Source: Acestrorhynchus altus
Lineage: Eukaryota; Chordata; Actinopteri; Characiformes; Acestrorhynchidae
Direction of reading: 5' to 3'
Assembly: GCA_034509495.1 (NCBI GenBank)
Contig: CM067503.1
Location: 13,012,038-13,076,037, forward strand
DNA: 64,000 nt
In this document: positions 13,690-25,954 of the stretch, one piece after another
Layout: every line of letters begins with the position of its first letter
Position numbering within the stretch: position 1 is the first letter of the stretch
Made by a program: the position numbers and the translations under genes
The notes under the pieces: model-generated
What the model saw: the letters and a program-made list of their open reading frames with translations, nothing else
Databases searched by the model: none
Told to the model about the DNA's origin: nothing

Positions 13690-13875
13690 GGAGTTTGGAC
13701 AGGACTGAAAGAACAAGACTGTGGATACAAACAACTAACAAAAGTTTCCTCTGTCTGGTAGCTGGCCTCACCCTTCATGATAGAATGAGGAGCACTTTTA
13801 AAGAGGAGAAGCTTGCTTTGCATTGGGTGGAACAAGCTAAGGTGGTTCAGGCATCTGAAAAGCACATCCCCTCTC
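13690..13875 (+). pseudogene. LINE ORF2 C-terminal fragment
   Basis: One plus frame reads 'RTRLWIQTTNKSFLCLVAGL', then 'TLHDRMRS' and 'FKEEKLAL'. This matches the W-x-x-x-F-L-x-x-V-A-G-L-x-x-x-D-R-x-R-S pattern in the C-terminal part of fish non-LTR retrotransposon ORF2 proteins. No reverse transcriptase or endonuclease core is present. The copy is 5'-truncated, as most LINE insertions are. Confidence 0.55.
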
Positions 13876-14689
13876 ATTTTGCAGTAAAGGTAAACCAGGC
13901 ATTAAGGAACCAAACTACCTTGAACCAGATTAAGTGGATAAGAAGATCATGATCATAATCAGGAGGACAATGTTTCTGAACATAGCTAACATCATCTGGA
14001 GTAATTAGATTAGTTAGAAACATTTTGGCCAGCATATTGTCCCCAGCTTAGCCTCAATCCTCCCCTACTTCCTCTCTTTTGCACCTTAATTTTTTAAAGT
14101 GTAGCGTGAGGTCACAGACTGGCAAAGATGGGTTGCTTCAATAATTCTCAATTTCACAAATTAGGCCATGCTCAGCATTTCTCTCTTCTTAAATGAGTTC
14201 TTTCTGGGACACAGTAATGGTGTAATATCAGCAAGGCACTTGCAGAGTTCCAGTTCATGCTCTGCTGGCAGACAGGGTCAGCAGGAAAATGGTGAAAAGT
14301 CCCCCAATTACTGTCAAAGTGTGACCCAGAGGCTCTCATTGAATTAAGATAGGTTCTCTCAAAATCTCGCCAAAAACTGGATTATCTGGTAGCCGGAACA
14401 TCTCAGCTGATTCCAACTGTTCCAGATGAGTGTAAATAATAAATGTAAACAAATGCTGGTGAATATAATTTAGGCTGACAGAACCATGTGCCACTAAGTG
14501 TTCAGTGATGCAATATAACTGTAGTTATAAGTGCAGGGCCAAGTGGCTGAGAGTCAGAGAGAGCAAAATCAGCCACATTCATGACTTGATTGATGTTGTA
14601 TCTGCACTTTCCTGAAAGCGTATTGGATGCCCAGCAATAATGAGGACTGCATGGAGCACTAGGGGGATTCACCCAGGAAAAAAAGTGCC

Positions 14690-14875
14690 AATCCACATCT
14701 GGGCATACAGACACACATTCACTCTCACACATACAGACACATTCACCTGATCCATGTTTTTTGAAAGTGGGAGGAAACTGGAGCTCCGGGAGGAAACTCA
14801 CACAGACATGGGGAGAACATGGAAACTCCACCCAGATAGGGCCTTGAACATGCTAACCACCAAGTCACCACATCA
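14690..14875 (-). mobile_element. tRNA-derived SINE, minus-strand copy
   Basis: The minus strand begins with a tRNA-like head 'gtgacttggtggttagcatg'. It continues into the 'ggtttcctcc' body shared with the fuller plus-strand copy at 49385-49675; here 'aaagtgggaggaaactggag' and 'ggggagaacatggaaactcc' are seen on the plus strand. The 3' half of the element is missing or replaced by a CA-rich tract. Confidence 0.65.
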
Positions 14876-14904
14876 TCCAAGCCATGTATGCTCATCTTCA
14901 CTGT

Positions 14905-15150
14905 TCTAGGGTTGGGAGCATTATATGTCACTGCAGTGCTAAGAATGACCCATCAGCCCTAATAATACCTGCTTTGTGGTGGCCTTGTGGGGTCCTGAAC
15001 ATTGAAGAAAAGGATGATAGAAGACTAACAATGTGTGCAGAGAAACAAATGGACAGCAGTACAAAGTGCTCCCTGTGTGGTAAGTGAATCTGATAAAAAT
15101 TAACAATGAGTGTAGAAACAAGGAAGTGGTCATAATGTGTTTGTAACAAC
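14905..15150 (+). repeat. Dispersed repeat family X, copy 1
   Basis: Shares 'gaagactaacaatgtgtgca', 'gagaaacaaatggac', 'acaaagtgctcc' and a final 'ggtcataatgt' with copies at 17930-18420 and 61985-62260. The ends resemble 'gtggccataa' motifs. Internally it is non-coding. The class is unknown; a non-autonomous DNA element is plausible. Confidence 0.55.
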
Positions 15151-15224
15151 ATGGCGCTGCATAATATATGTACATTACTGGTCTAAAGTTTCAGAACCCA
15201 TACTGGGCGAATTCATGCTTTTTC

Positions 15225-15469
15225 ACGTGCGCATGCCTAACACCTGGCTACAGAGGTATAAACCCCCACCATTGAGCAGTGAATCAGTGAAACTGTGTTC
15301 TCTGGATTGGTGGTGGTCTATCTTCTACTTTTGGAATGTGTTGGGGATGATGTGGGATAGTGTTCATCCAACATCCTAACCTCACTAATGATCTAGCCGC
15401 TTTTAATACCTTTTATTTCATATGAAACAATGAATGAGTAAGTGCCCCAATACTTTTGTCCATATAGTT
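15225..15469 (+). repeat. Short Tc1-type non-autonomous element, right part
   Basis: Contains 'ccattgagcagtgaatcagt', 'actgtgttctctgga', 'catccaacatcctaacctca' and a terminal 'acttttgtccatatagt'. The last is the inverse of the opening motif of the copies at 486 and 31021. The left half is missing. Confidence 0.6.
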
Positions 15470-16119
15470 TTGACAATTAAGGTGATGAACCCTAAAAGGC
15501 ACTGGACTTCTAATACAAACAGAACTTGAGAGAATCACAGAAGCCATAGCAATGGAAAGACAGTAAAAGGGAAGAGAACTTGCTCCTCATTTGTCTCTTC
15601 AGGGAGGCAGTTAAGGGCTCAGTGTGCTCCAAGCCCACGTGCGCTGGCCTGTCCTTAGGCCTTGCACTAAATCACATCCTAGAGCTAGTGCCGCTATTAT
15701 TATTACCAGGATGCACCTTTCTCCACAACTACAGCAGCATGCCAAAGAGGATTCACTCATTGAGAAGCTATTTATAACCCCTGATCCTGGTGCTCTCCTG
15801 ACCCCTTTTCACAGTCAGCATCCAAGCTTTTAATACTCCTACGTTTTTAATACAGAAAGCAGTCCATTTGCCAACATCATCTCAACTGAAGATGATGCAC
15901 AGTATAGCCTATAAAATAATGGGATGCTGCAAGTTCGTGTTTGACCCCAGCACGTTTGATTTTCTCATACGTTGTATAGAAGGGTTGCATAGTATCTTTT
16001 GCTGGCCTTCATCAGGATACTAAAATTTTGATACTGATATAACAAAACTGCAATGTGCAAATTATCCCTCTTATATTTCACAATCCTTTATTATTCAGTA
16101 CTATGAGATCCCACTTGTG

Positions 16120-16260
16120 ACACAACAGATCTGACCATTTGAGGCATGCACTCCACAAGACCACTCAAGGTGGTCCTGTAGTATCTGGGGCTAAGATGGC
16201 AGCAGCAAATCCTTTAAGTCCTGTAGGATGAGAGGTGGGACCATGAGCCTCAAGTACAGT
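16120..16260 (-). pseudogene. Tc1/mariner fragment
   Basis: The plus strand reads 'gcatgcactccacaagacca' and 'aaatcctttaagtcctgtag', the reverse of the transposase 3' coding region kept at 60165-60485 (there 'gaggtcttgtgaagtccat' and 'aacttaaaagaaatg'). It is a short fragment with no intact frame and no terminal repeat seen. Confidence 0.5.
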
Positions 16261-17929
16261 AAACTGGCTAACATCAGCTACAGTAGTTAACATAGCTGGC
16301 ATCACCTATAATAGTACACATCTAGCTGATATCAGCTAGAATAACTTCTGCCTTAGTCTTTAACAATATGTTCTTGGCTCATGGTAAAGTATTCTGGTCA
16401 CTGGGTGTACCATTTATAATAATTAAAGATAAGTGACCTCATATTTTAATGTGTATAAGAGAAAATCTCAGATTCAGAAATATTGATTCCTTAGTATTGA
16501 TCCATCAATTCCTACCACATATAGATAATACATATATAAAATGTGATTAAAGGATTGAGTCAATTCTAATCACCTGAACTGGACTGGAACTGGTGAATAT
16601 CACTAATGTTAAATGAATTAACAATTAAACAATCCACCTTTGCTGACAGCCTGCCCCCCCAAAGAGACTATAATGATCAATATGGATCGTTTTACCTTGT
16701 TTAGGGACTAAATTAATTGGTAATCTGATCTGAAACGCTAATGTATTGATTTACACCCTTCTTTTATTCAGGACAAGTCCTTCCTTAAAGCTTAGGTGTT
16801 CAAATGGGCCTTTAAATAGACTTAATATCCAAGAACGGTTGCCTGAAGAGGTTCAGGGCCAAATTTAGCTCAAAAGCCCCACTGTCTAAATCAGTGCCAC
16901 TACTGTGTCCAACCCAGATCTGTGACAACCAAGCGCGTCTCTTCTAACTGCCTGCACAGCCGGGCAGTTCTGCAATCAAAGACATGTGGGAAAAGCCTCA
17001 CTGCATTCTAATCAACCCAAAACAAACGCAGGGCCGTAAAACGAGGGTGAAAGAAACCTGAAGAAGAAATGTTATTTGCTGTGTAATTGTTTAGGCAGGC
17101 AGCTGTTGAGCGCAGCATTGACGCAAACAGTCTGCTGTTAGGGGATGCAGTCAGATGGGTGTTGGAATGGTCAGTGACTGTGTGCTTAAGAGGGGACAAT
17201 AACCCCACAGCTCTAATCTTAACATTCAGGTTCAAATTCATGAGCTACCAAAAAGCTGGAGGTACTTTTTGAATTCAACTGGTGGGTTTTCAGTTTGAAA
17301 GGAAGATGCAGATTTGTACAATACATGGTATGGTAATCACAGTCATATGACCTAAAATAGAGACATCAGGCTGACATATGCAAATTAAACCAACTACAAT
17401 GTTTTCTACTGTGTCCTGTGAGCATCCTGACCAGACAGCTCTGTCTGTGGATGGTCTGGTGAATTCAGGCAAAAGTGAAATATTGTGAATCATACAATGC
17501 TTCAAACGGCTCTTGAGTGATGACATTGAAGAACCAATTTAGGTTCCACAAAGAACAATGTTTGTAATGGAAATGTGTGAAGTATAAATCTTCAAGGTTC
17601 AAGAGGCCCAATACACTTGATCCAGCTAATTATCTAATTAATAAGCCATTCCTGAGGATGGTGTGCTAGAACAGAAAACTACTAAATATACATGCAGGGT
17701 AAAGGGTCCTGAAGGACCAGGGTTGTGAACCTACTGACCTTTAAAATGCTCTTCACACTCACATCTTCAAGAACAACGGCAATAACAAAAAGACACAATG
17801 CTAAAATCAAACTGTTCACTTCACTGAAATAGCTTGATCATATGTGACTGAATAACATCAAATTAATACAACCACTCCCAACTGTATATAAACAGAAAGA
17901 CATTCCTTGTGCTGTCATTTATACTCTCA

Positions 17930-18420
17930 CTGTCCATTTGATCAGTTCCACTGACCATACGGGAGAATTTTGTAGTTCTATAATTACACACTCTAGTCCA
18001 TCTGTTACTCTGCATACTTTGTTAGCCTCCTTCACCCTGTTCTTCATTAGTAGGGACCCCACAGGACCTTTACAGCGCAGGAATCCTTTGGGAGATGTGT
18101 CATTCCCAACACGGCAGTGACACTGGACATGATGGTTATTGTTTCTTGTTGGTAAACTATTGTCAGTCCGGCAGTGAAACTGAGGGGTTTAAACACTCCA
18201 GGAGCACTGCTGTGGCTGATCCACGAGTACCAGCAAACACACACTAACACATTAAAGAGTGACCTTTGAAGAGAAGGGTGAAAGGAGGCTAACAATGTAT
18301 GCAGAGAAACAGAAAGTCTACAGTCTTAAAACTACAAAGTGTTCCAGTATGGTAAGAAGAGCTGATCAAATGGACAGTGAGTGCAGAAATAAGGGAGGTG
18401 GCCATAACGTAATGGCTAAG
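17930..18420 (+). repeat. Dispersed repeat family X, copy 2
   Basis: Longer than the copy at 14905-15150. It includes a left part with 'ttttgtagttctataattac' and 'ctgcatactttgttag' that is also present at 61985, then 'gaggctaacaatgtatgcag', 'acaaagtgttcc' and 'gaggtggccataacgt'. An internal segment (about 18110-18245, with 'tgacactggacatgatggtt') is absent from the other two copies and may be an insertion. Confidence 0.55.
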
Positions 18421-21324
18421 CAGTGCATTTTATCTGTGTGGAAATAATATTCACTTCAGTTAAGCATTGCTTTCAGTGCATTAGCCAAACTGGAAGACAT
18501 CAAGTATGACTTAATTAGAACAACATTAAATGAAGCGGCCTTGTATTCCCTTACAATGCATCGTTTCTTTCTCTCAAACACCACGCACCCACATCTGCAC
18601 AGCACCGAACAAGCTCTGGCACAGCGTACAGATCCGCACAGCTGCTCAACCCCAAATTTCAGATGCCATTACAACTGCCATCTGTCTCGTGCCACCTCAA
18701 TCCATCCCAGTCTGCTCTGCAGGAGGCTGGGATCCTAACTACCCTTGACACTTTCTTCAAGAGCTACTGTCGTTCTATTCCTAGGCGAGCCATGCTGTGA
18801 ACTAAAGTGCCTCACTGTGTGTGTGGAGGGAGGGATGGGGGGTGGACATGGTAGAGATTTCCCCAGGGACATGCAGATAATCGAGCCTTTACTGCGGACT
18901 TTATGATGATCATAATGAGTTACTGCAGCTACCATAAAACCCATTAAAGAGCAGGAGATTAATCCAGTTCTCACTCTAAATTACATACCAGTTCCGGAAA
19001 GGCCGTCAATAACCCAGCCAGCAGCACTGCACTTTTAATCAAATGGTGTGGGCTTAAAAATTGGGATCTTTAAAAAGTTTTTGAAGACGAAAACGGACTT
19101 CAAACTTGAGGTGAGTGACATTACACTGTATGTAGACACTGTGAGACAGTTTTGCAGACCTAAATTAAGCCTAAACTTCCACTAAAACAATTTCCAGTTG
19201 TGACTCACCACCTGACTCAGCTCTGCTGCCATCTGTTTCCAACTTATCAAATCTCATGAAAAGAAATAGGCATTGTACATCGTGAAGACATCTTCAAGTA
19301 CGATTACTTTTTTTTTTGCCAGATCATCCATCCCAGCAACAACCTCTACTTTTATTGGAAAGCTTTACAGTAGATTTTTAACATTGCTGTGAACATTTGA
19401 CTGCATTCAGCCACGAGATTTTTAGTGAGGTCTGGTATTGATACATTTAAGGACAGTTCTGACACTCCACTCCAACTCATCCCAAGGATATTGAAAGGAG
19501 GCTCATCATTGCAATAAAGACAGTTGCAATCACAGAATTGCATGACCAGTTCATTAAATAAGAGAGGAGCTGGCTGAAGAGTCAGCTGCTTGTTGCTCTG
19601 CAGGTCTTTCTGTAACTGTTCGAAATCTGCTGTGCAGTTATTAAGCGTTCCAAAAACTGATCACACCTTTGACACATTGTAACAAAATTCATATTGCCCA
19701 CTCCTACTTCATAGACAAAAGAGGAACCCATACACAGTTTCAGACTATGTTCAGACTGCAGACAAATTGGGTTCATTTCTAAAATCAGATATGTTGAGAT
19801 GACTGTTTGCATTATGCAAAGTGATCGGACTGGACTCACATAAACCTATTTGCCTATAGAGTCAAATAGCTATAGAGTCGCTGTCAGTAAAAGACAGTCA
19901 CTCTGGTCACATGCTCTTCTTGGATCCCCATTGTCTATCACTCTGAATTTGATGTATTTAATTATTTGCCATATTGAGTGTGACATAAAAGACATCTTTA
20001 CATATCAGTTAGTAATATTAAAACAACCTCCAAGTATAGTTTGGATTTGATTCTCAAAAATCAGGTGATTTTTGCTATCCATTTGGAAACAATCCAGAAG
20101 CGCAATAAACAAATTTAGGCAAGAAGGCTGAACAAAGCTCAGTTCCACATTTAATTCCATAATTCATAATTAATCCTGACCAGCTTCAGAACATGATCTC
20201 GAGTAACCATTAGAGTTCAAGCATCAGATCCACTGCACGCACTGAACAAAACCCACTCTACTTGTTGAAGTGTGGCTGTCGCCATAAGTGTATGTGACAT
20301 ACTCTGGCAATAACTGCAGGCTCTTCTGGCAGAGCAGCTCAGATTAGGTCCATGCTTCAGGACCTAATTGATGTGCTCAGCTGACAGTGTAAGGCATTAG
20401 ACCACTTGAGCTGTTTTTTATACCCCTCCCAAACCCGCACTCGATTGGACATAACCATCCATGAAATGCCCAATTTCCATCAGCCAAGCCCTGTAGCCGT
20501 CCGGCCATGCCTGCACGTCTTTCCATTCCATTCAGCCCTAAATGGCACCTTCCTGCAGTTCTTTTCTGCTCTTCCCTCTGCTGCAGCGCTCACGGCAGGA
20601 GGTGGAGGGCTTATAGCACAAAGTTCATCAGAAATACTACAGTAAATCTATGCAGATGAATATAGCACAGGGAGTAGGAGGAGGAAAGGCAGAAAGTGGG
20701 AAAAAGGACTAGATGTGTTCCTCCATGCTTCATTTCCCTGAACCATCATCATTACAGCTGTCTGAAACATGAGTCACAGTGTGCATCACATATATGAACA
20801 GTGCACTGTAAACACTCAATGGTGTTAAGCAGTGATGAATGATTTCTCCCTACTGGCGCATGCCCTGGTTTCATTAAGTTCCTGACGACTTAACTGCCAT
20901 GTTCCCCTCAAACAACAGAGCATCCTCTGTTATACTTATCCTTTAAGCTAACAGCACTCTGCCTGAAGTAGACTGTTCCCAGATTATGAAGCATTAAACA
21001 GGCTATGAGGCAAAACAAAAATAGTGAACCGATTGATACATTTGAGCTGTAAACCAGAGAAAATGCAATCTAATTTGTGGCTTCGTATGCTGAAATATCC
21101 TGGTTTTTCAGCAGATCCTGGAGCTCAGAATTCATTTTAATGAATGAATTAGAGGAAACCTTTAAATCAGAACAACCCTTCTGTAATGTGATGTAGATTT
21201 TGACAAGGGTTTCCAAAAGATGGACTGAAGCAACCATTATCCAGGCTGAAACACTCCTTATAACTTCTACATTACTGAGCAGGGCTAAACTACTACTGTA
21301 GTTAAATATGTTGGTTTAGGCTAC

Positions 21325-22060
21325 CTTCACATTACAAGCCATGTTACTTAAATCCAAATTTGTCATTTGGCTACCTTGATGGCTGTTGATCATAAATGTA
21401 AGTGACCTGTATCTGACTTTAAAATAAACAAATCCATTCTGAAAATGGTTCAAATGTGCGCATTACTTCAACATGTGACATTGCAAATGGGGAACAGACA
21501 CAGGTAGAAAAACCGAATGTTAACATTCAGATTTGTTTACAGATGAAAGTCCTGCCATAAACAAAAACATCCAGTTGGCTAGATGTTATGTAGCCAGTGA
21601 AGGCCCGCTGTGGGGAAACCCGTGGGAAACCCCGCCTCAAAATAGAGATCTGAGCTAGTGCAGTAACCAGAACAAGCTGCAAAAATCATGCTTTATCAGA
21701 TTTGATCAGTGATTTAAAATGTGTGTCTGGAATAGTAATATGATCTTCAGTTTTGAGGATTTTGATCTCTCTCCATTCATATCTGCCACAGACTTTTCTA
21801 TTAGGACTTTGACCTCAATCACCAACAGCTCAAAGAACATGTGTGCAGGCATAAAGACTGAAAACCAATCTGATCTGATCATACACATTCATGTTTCACC
21901 CCAGAATAGGATACATACCTGATCAGGGACCACACATGAAAGTGGCTCAAATCCGATTTGACATGGATGGGTTTGACATGTCCACACAGCCATGAACAAA
22001 TTAGAACGAGGTCAAATTAAAGCAAAAGACTGCCTAATGTGAACATCACCTTTACGGCAT
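21325..22060. repeat. Long MITE-like element with imperfect inverted ends
   Basis: The left end 'taggctaccttcacattaca' and the right end 'gcctaatgtgaacatcacct' are roughly inverted. Subterminal blocks such as 'ggctcaaatccgatttgaca' and 'tctgatctgatcatacac' resemble a common fish element whose ends read 'cttcacactgca'. Similar fragments occur near 19740-19860 and 37440-37600. No transposase is visible. Confidence 0.4.
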
Positions 22061-23054
22061 TCAAAAAGGGCTGTCTGACAGCTTGGTTCCCTGACTGAAT
22101 GGGGGAACGATCGTGTATATATATGGAATCTTTAGTATTTCCAAGGTTTATATATAGGATTACTATAATATGGGCCAATTAAAAGCTACGTAACGAAAAC
22201 CATACATATTACATATGATAAAGAGTGTTGTGATAAAGTCTGAGTTAATAACGTGGCTCATGCTGGAAAACAAACAGGTAATGGTGGCCAACAATGGAAA
22301 TAAAGGTGCTGCCAATTTATACTCCATCAACCGGATTAAGTAAATTAATTGTATTTTCTGTAACTTTTACAGGAGACAGGAGCTTCTGGGGGGCGGAAAG
22401 TGTGGCTCCAGTCCAAGAGAAATAAGTGTGAGGGATTAAAATGGGGGCTGTTTGGTGTTTTCAGCTAGTGAAAGTCTTCCTGATGAGAGTGTGGACAGCA
22501 GACTTTGTCTCTTTCGCTTTCGGAGATGAGACTAAAGCAGATCAGAATGGAAAACGATGCCACAGCAGATATTTGCAATGTTCCACACAATCTGCAGTTA
22601 GTAACAATGTTTCAGATATGTGGTTTGTATTTACTCTCAGTTGAGGGGCTGTCGGAGCGTCGGGGAGGTTTAAAGTGACCAGTTGTGGATGTCAGGACAG
22701 AAAACCCCCTGAGAAACGAGACGCTGGTGAAATGAAGGGACAGAAACTGGTCTCGCTGCACAAGACAACAACAATCAGCTGTTTGTTTGTTTAATGGAGC
22801 AGAAACAGGAAACGCCTCCCTTCCAAAACAAAACCATTTTGGGGACTGTTTCTGATATTGTGTTTGGGAAAAGGATTATGGCTCATTTAACACCAACAGT
22901 TTGGGGACTGATCCCTCATCTGCTCCTGCTTTGTGTCTGTTCCTCGTCAGGGGACGGTGGTCTCTTCTAAAAGTAGCTACAGATGCTTGAAGTTCACTGT
23001 TAGAACAACAGCTGCCTCGTTATACCCGTGGCAGAAACAAGCCCGAAGCCCTAC

Positions 23055-23551
23055 CTCAGCTTCTTTGTCTTGCTCTCCTTCTTGTTGAGGACTCCGGGGA
23101 CGCAGTTGGTGAGCTCGGTCCAGTCGGCGTGTAAGCCGCAGCTCCAGCCCGTGGAGAAGCGAGAGAAGAGCCACGTCTCCTTGCGGTTGGGTCGGTAGCA
23201 AGTGCACTTCTTCTGGCCGGGGCGGCAGTCGCACGGCACCTCCAGCCGCACGTTCTGCACCAGGTGGCGGCCGAAGGTGGTGCCGCCGGTCTTCTGGATG
23301 TGCAGGAAAACGATCACGTCCTCGCCCTTGATCTCGAAGTCCACGGTGCGCTCCAGCTCCCTGACGGGGAAGTAGTACTTCTTCACGTAGTGCGGATCCG
23401 GGGTGGGGAACATGGTCATGTCCTCCTCGCCCAGGTAGCCGTGCGGGGAGCCGAAGCCGATCACGCCGGGGGCCACGTACTGGTACAGGATCAGCATGAA
23501 GAAGACGGAGCCCACGACGATCAGCAGGAATTTGCTGGCCCGCTCAGCCAT
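23055..23551 (-). CDS. hs6st1: Heparan-sulfate 6-O-sulfotransferase 1-like, exon 1
   Basis: A Golgi type II membrane enzyme that moves sulfate from PAPS to the 6-O position of glucosamine in heparan sulfate. From the chosen start, residues 8-25 form a signal-anchor (FLLIVVGSVFFMLILYQY). FPTPDPHY and KKYYFPVREL follow, then the 5'-phosphosulfate loop HIQKTGGTTF (84-93), a cysteine-rich PCDCRPGQKKCTCYRP and WSCGLHADWTEL. The N-terminus matches HS6ST1 rather than HS6ST2 or HS6ST3, but fish 1a and 1b copies cannot be separated. The ATG at 23551 has context ACCATGG; an in-frame ATG seven codons upstream (23572) has C at -3 and is weaker. Coding runs 165 codons plus two bases to AG|GTAG, where the intron starts at 23054; the frame then reaches a stop in the intron. 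About 40 percent of the roughly 400-residue family length is present, and the 3'-phosphate-binding half lies outside the window. Confidence 0.95.
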
Positions 23552-23830
23552 GGTCCCTCCCGCTTCGGTCATGCGTTACCATCGCTCAGACATCGGGCTC
23601 CGGGAGGAGGAGGGAGCAGCGCACTACTACTCTTCGCTCTTTCGCCTCCATAGACTCTCACACACTCCGCCCGGGACCCGAGCGGCTCGCGGGGGGGGAC
23701 ACGCTCGCGCAGCGCGGCTCTGAACACATGGCGCTCATCCGCCTCGACTCCCGATCCCCGACTGAGCACACAGCACAGCACAGCACTGACTCTGACTGAG
23801 CAGGCGAGCGAACACGGCGGCGACACCCCC

Positions 23831-23860
<30 letters not shown>
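23552..23860 (-). promoter_or_regulatory. CpG-rich promoter / 5' UTR of the HS6ST1-like gene
   Basis: GC content and CpG frequency rise sharply from about 23050 to 23860, against an AT-rich background. This covers exon 1 and the sequence directly upstream of it. No convincing TATA box is seen at a useful distance, which fits a CpG-island promoter with dispersed start sites. The 5' UTR start cannot be placed from sequence. Antisense and upstream frames here, rich in Arg, Ala and Gly, reflect base composition. Confidence 0.65.
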
Positions 23861-24083
<223 letters not shown>

Positions 24084-25100
24084 TCAAAGAGCTCTACAGG
24101 AACAGGAAAGAGTCCAGCAGGTTTTTAATGCTTTGGTTGGTGTTCAGCGCCCACAGTGTGTTCAGGGGATTGAAGTGTTGTAGTCTTTAACATTGTCCTG
24201 TCTCAACTGTCTTCACTGTCTTAACCATCTCAACCGCAGGATGTTTCCAGACAATAATGTCTGGACAAAAACAAAAATCACATCCCAATATATTTGAGCT
24301 GAATCATGATACATATAATACAATCCGTACAAAACAAGACATTTTTAAGTATATCTGAACATACTGATCTTCATTTCTTTATGCACACTAAGGCTTGTGA
24401 CTGCTCCATCGTGTGCACTAGGGATGGGTGGTTCGTTCAATTTTAAGATTCGAAGATTGGAGATATCAATATTATTTATTTGTTGTTGTTTTTTTTATTC
24501 AGTATTAGTGATCTTTATTCTGTCTCTCAATGAAAACTCTGCTGGCATAAATAAATAATGATGTAGTATAGGAACTACTTTTCCGGCCCACGGGGCAATA
24601 GTGAAAATTAGTGCAGCCAGCACGCACAGATTTTAATAAACAAAATGGCAAGTTGCTTATTTTTAAACAAACCTGAACTATAAAACCACTTAAACTAGCT
24701 ACAGTGTCTATACTTTTACAGGCCTTTTATTACAAGTGAAGGTACTCATAGTGAACAACTTGTACTATTCACATCATCATGTCTGCTGTGGACGGAATTA
24801 GTTCTTGTTACTGAAATTTCAGAAAATAAATTTGAACAAAACTTATGTATTATGTATGCCCTGTTAGAATTTTGTTCACATTTACCATCTGTCATGGGTG
24901 AAAATCACAAACCTTAATCTATCAGTATGATTATATTAGCCTTAGTATTACTTGGTATCAGATTGAATGCAAAATCTGTAGTGTGCACATAAAAGCAAGA
25001 ATGAGGGTGAAAGGGAGCAGAGTAAAGGAGTAGCTTAGAGCCGAGGGTGGAGCCGAGGGAGGGAGCAGAAAAACAGGTTTTCTGCAATATTGAAACTAAA

Positions 25101-25167
25101 TGTTTAATAATGTTAAAATAATGTTAATAATGTTTAATAATGTTAAAATAATGTTAATAATGTTAAA
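25101..25167. repeat. 30-bp minisatellite, about 2.2 units
   Basis: The 30-bp unit starting 'tgtttaataatgttaaaata' is repeated exactly at 25101-25130 and 25131-25160, then continues partially. The identity of the two units implies a recent duplication. Confidence 0.85.
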
Positions 25168-25470
25168 ACTGGATATAAACAATTTCACCTCAAACCATAT
25201 CATGCTCTGTTTATATCCTGATATCTATATTATTATTCTTCTTTTTATTCTTCTTTCGACTGCTTCCTTTAGGGGTCTCCACAGCAGATCATCATATTTA
25301 TGATCTGCATTATAGTTTTGGCACAACTTTTACGCCGGATGCCCTTCCTGACGCAACCCTCTCCATTTATCCAGGCTTGGGACCGGCACCAGAAGTGCAC
25401 AAACTACACCCCTAATGGCTGGTTTATATCCTGATATCTATATAAATATCAATATATTGGCCAGCCCCAT
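25150..25470 (-). repeat. AT-rich dispersed repeat, copy C (interrupted)
   Basis: On the minus strand it reads 'ccaatatattgatattt', then 'ggatataaacagagcatgat', matching the copies at 886-1050 and 35342-35690. It is split by the retroposon at 25231-25421, so it is the older of the two. Confidence 0.55.
25231..25421 (-). mobile_element. Truncated retroposon with 22-bp target-site duplication
   Basis: Flanked by exact direct repeats of a 22-bp sequence (gtttatatcctgatatctat plus 'at') at 25209-25230 and 25422-25443. On the minus strand it reads 'aagcctggataaatgg', 'gcgtcaggaagggcatccgg', 'tgtggagacccctaaaggaa' and 'gcagtcgaaagaagaataaa'. It ends in an A-rich AATA/AGAAGAA tail. The tail and the long target duplication indicate LINE-type target-primed insertion. 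The body is a very common fish repeat; I do not assign the clade. Confidence 0.8.
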
Positions 25471-25954
25471 TAAAAAAATACTTCTGTTTACTTTTTACTT
25501 TTTTTTTACTTTAATTTGCTTGGTAATTGATTTAAGAAGTCACAGTGGTTTGAAAACTATTCATGAAAAGCATCTTTCTACAGAGTCTTTTTAGACCAGT
25601 TATATGGTTAGAGGAATGTAATCATTACCTTAGAAGCCTGGATAGCTTGGACCAGTTTACCTCAGTAAATTAGTTCTCAGTAATTTTTGCAAAGGGATGT
25701 GATCCCCTCAGAATATTGTGTTTTCCTTCTACCTTCACTGTGTTTAGTGCATTGTTACTGCACAACAACTCCTTGTCATTACTGCTCTCTATTGTGAGGA
25801 GTACTGTTGTGTTGCTTTCTGCCCTCAGGTTGCACATGCATCTCAGCACTGATGTTGAACAGAAACCTTTAATTCAAGTGCATTTATTCAGTGGGGGAAA
25901 AAAATCACATTAAGAAATTATTCTTGTACATGAAACCATGTGTAGCACAATTTT

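Larger units (their letters stand above)
1..23054 (-). other. HS6ST1-like intron 1, partial (5' portion)
   Basis: This stretch lies downstream of the HS6ST1-like exon 1 splice donor on the minus strand. No open frame in it resembles the second half of a 6-O-sulfotransferase, which in vertebrate HS6ST1 is a long second coding exon that should be obvious. I infer that the whole stretch is intron and that it runs past the window edge, so the intron exceeds 23 kb. It is AT-rich with many stops and holds the repeats listed separately. Outside them (736-885, 1051-2632, 2660-4992, 5721-7324, 7558-10125, 10471-11475, 11508-13107, 13164-13689, 13876-14689, 15470-16119, 16261-17929, 18421-21324 and 22061-23054) I see no gene. 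Conserved enhancers could hide here but cannot be shown from one sequence. Confidence 0.65.

Noticed and set aside
23264..23653. 129-codon plus-strand frame across HS6ST1-like exon 1
   Set aside because: Antisense shadow of a GC-rich real exon; its Val/Leu/His/Gly-rich translation has no domain of its own.
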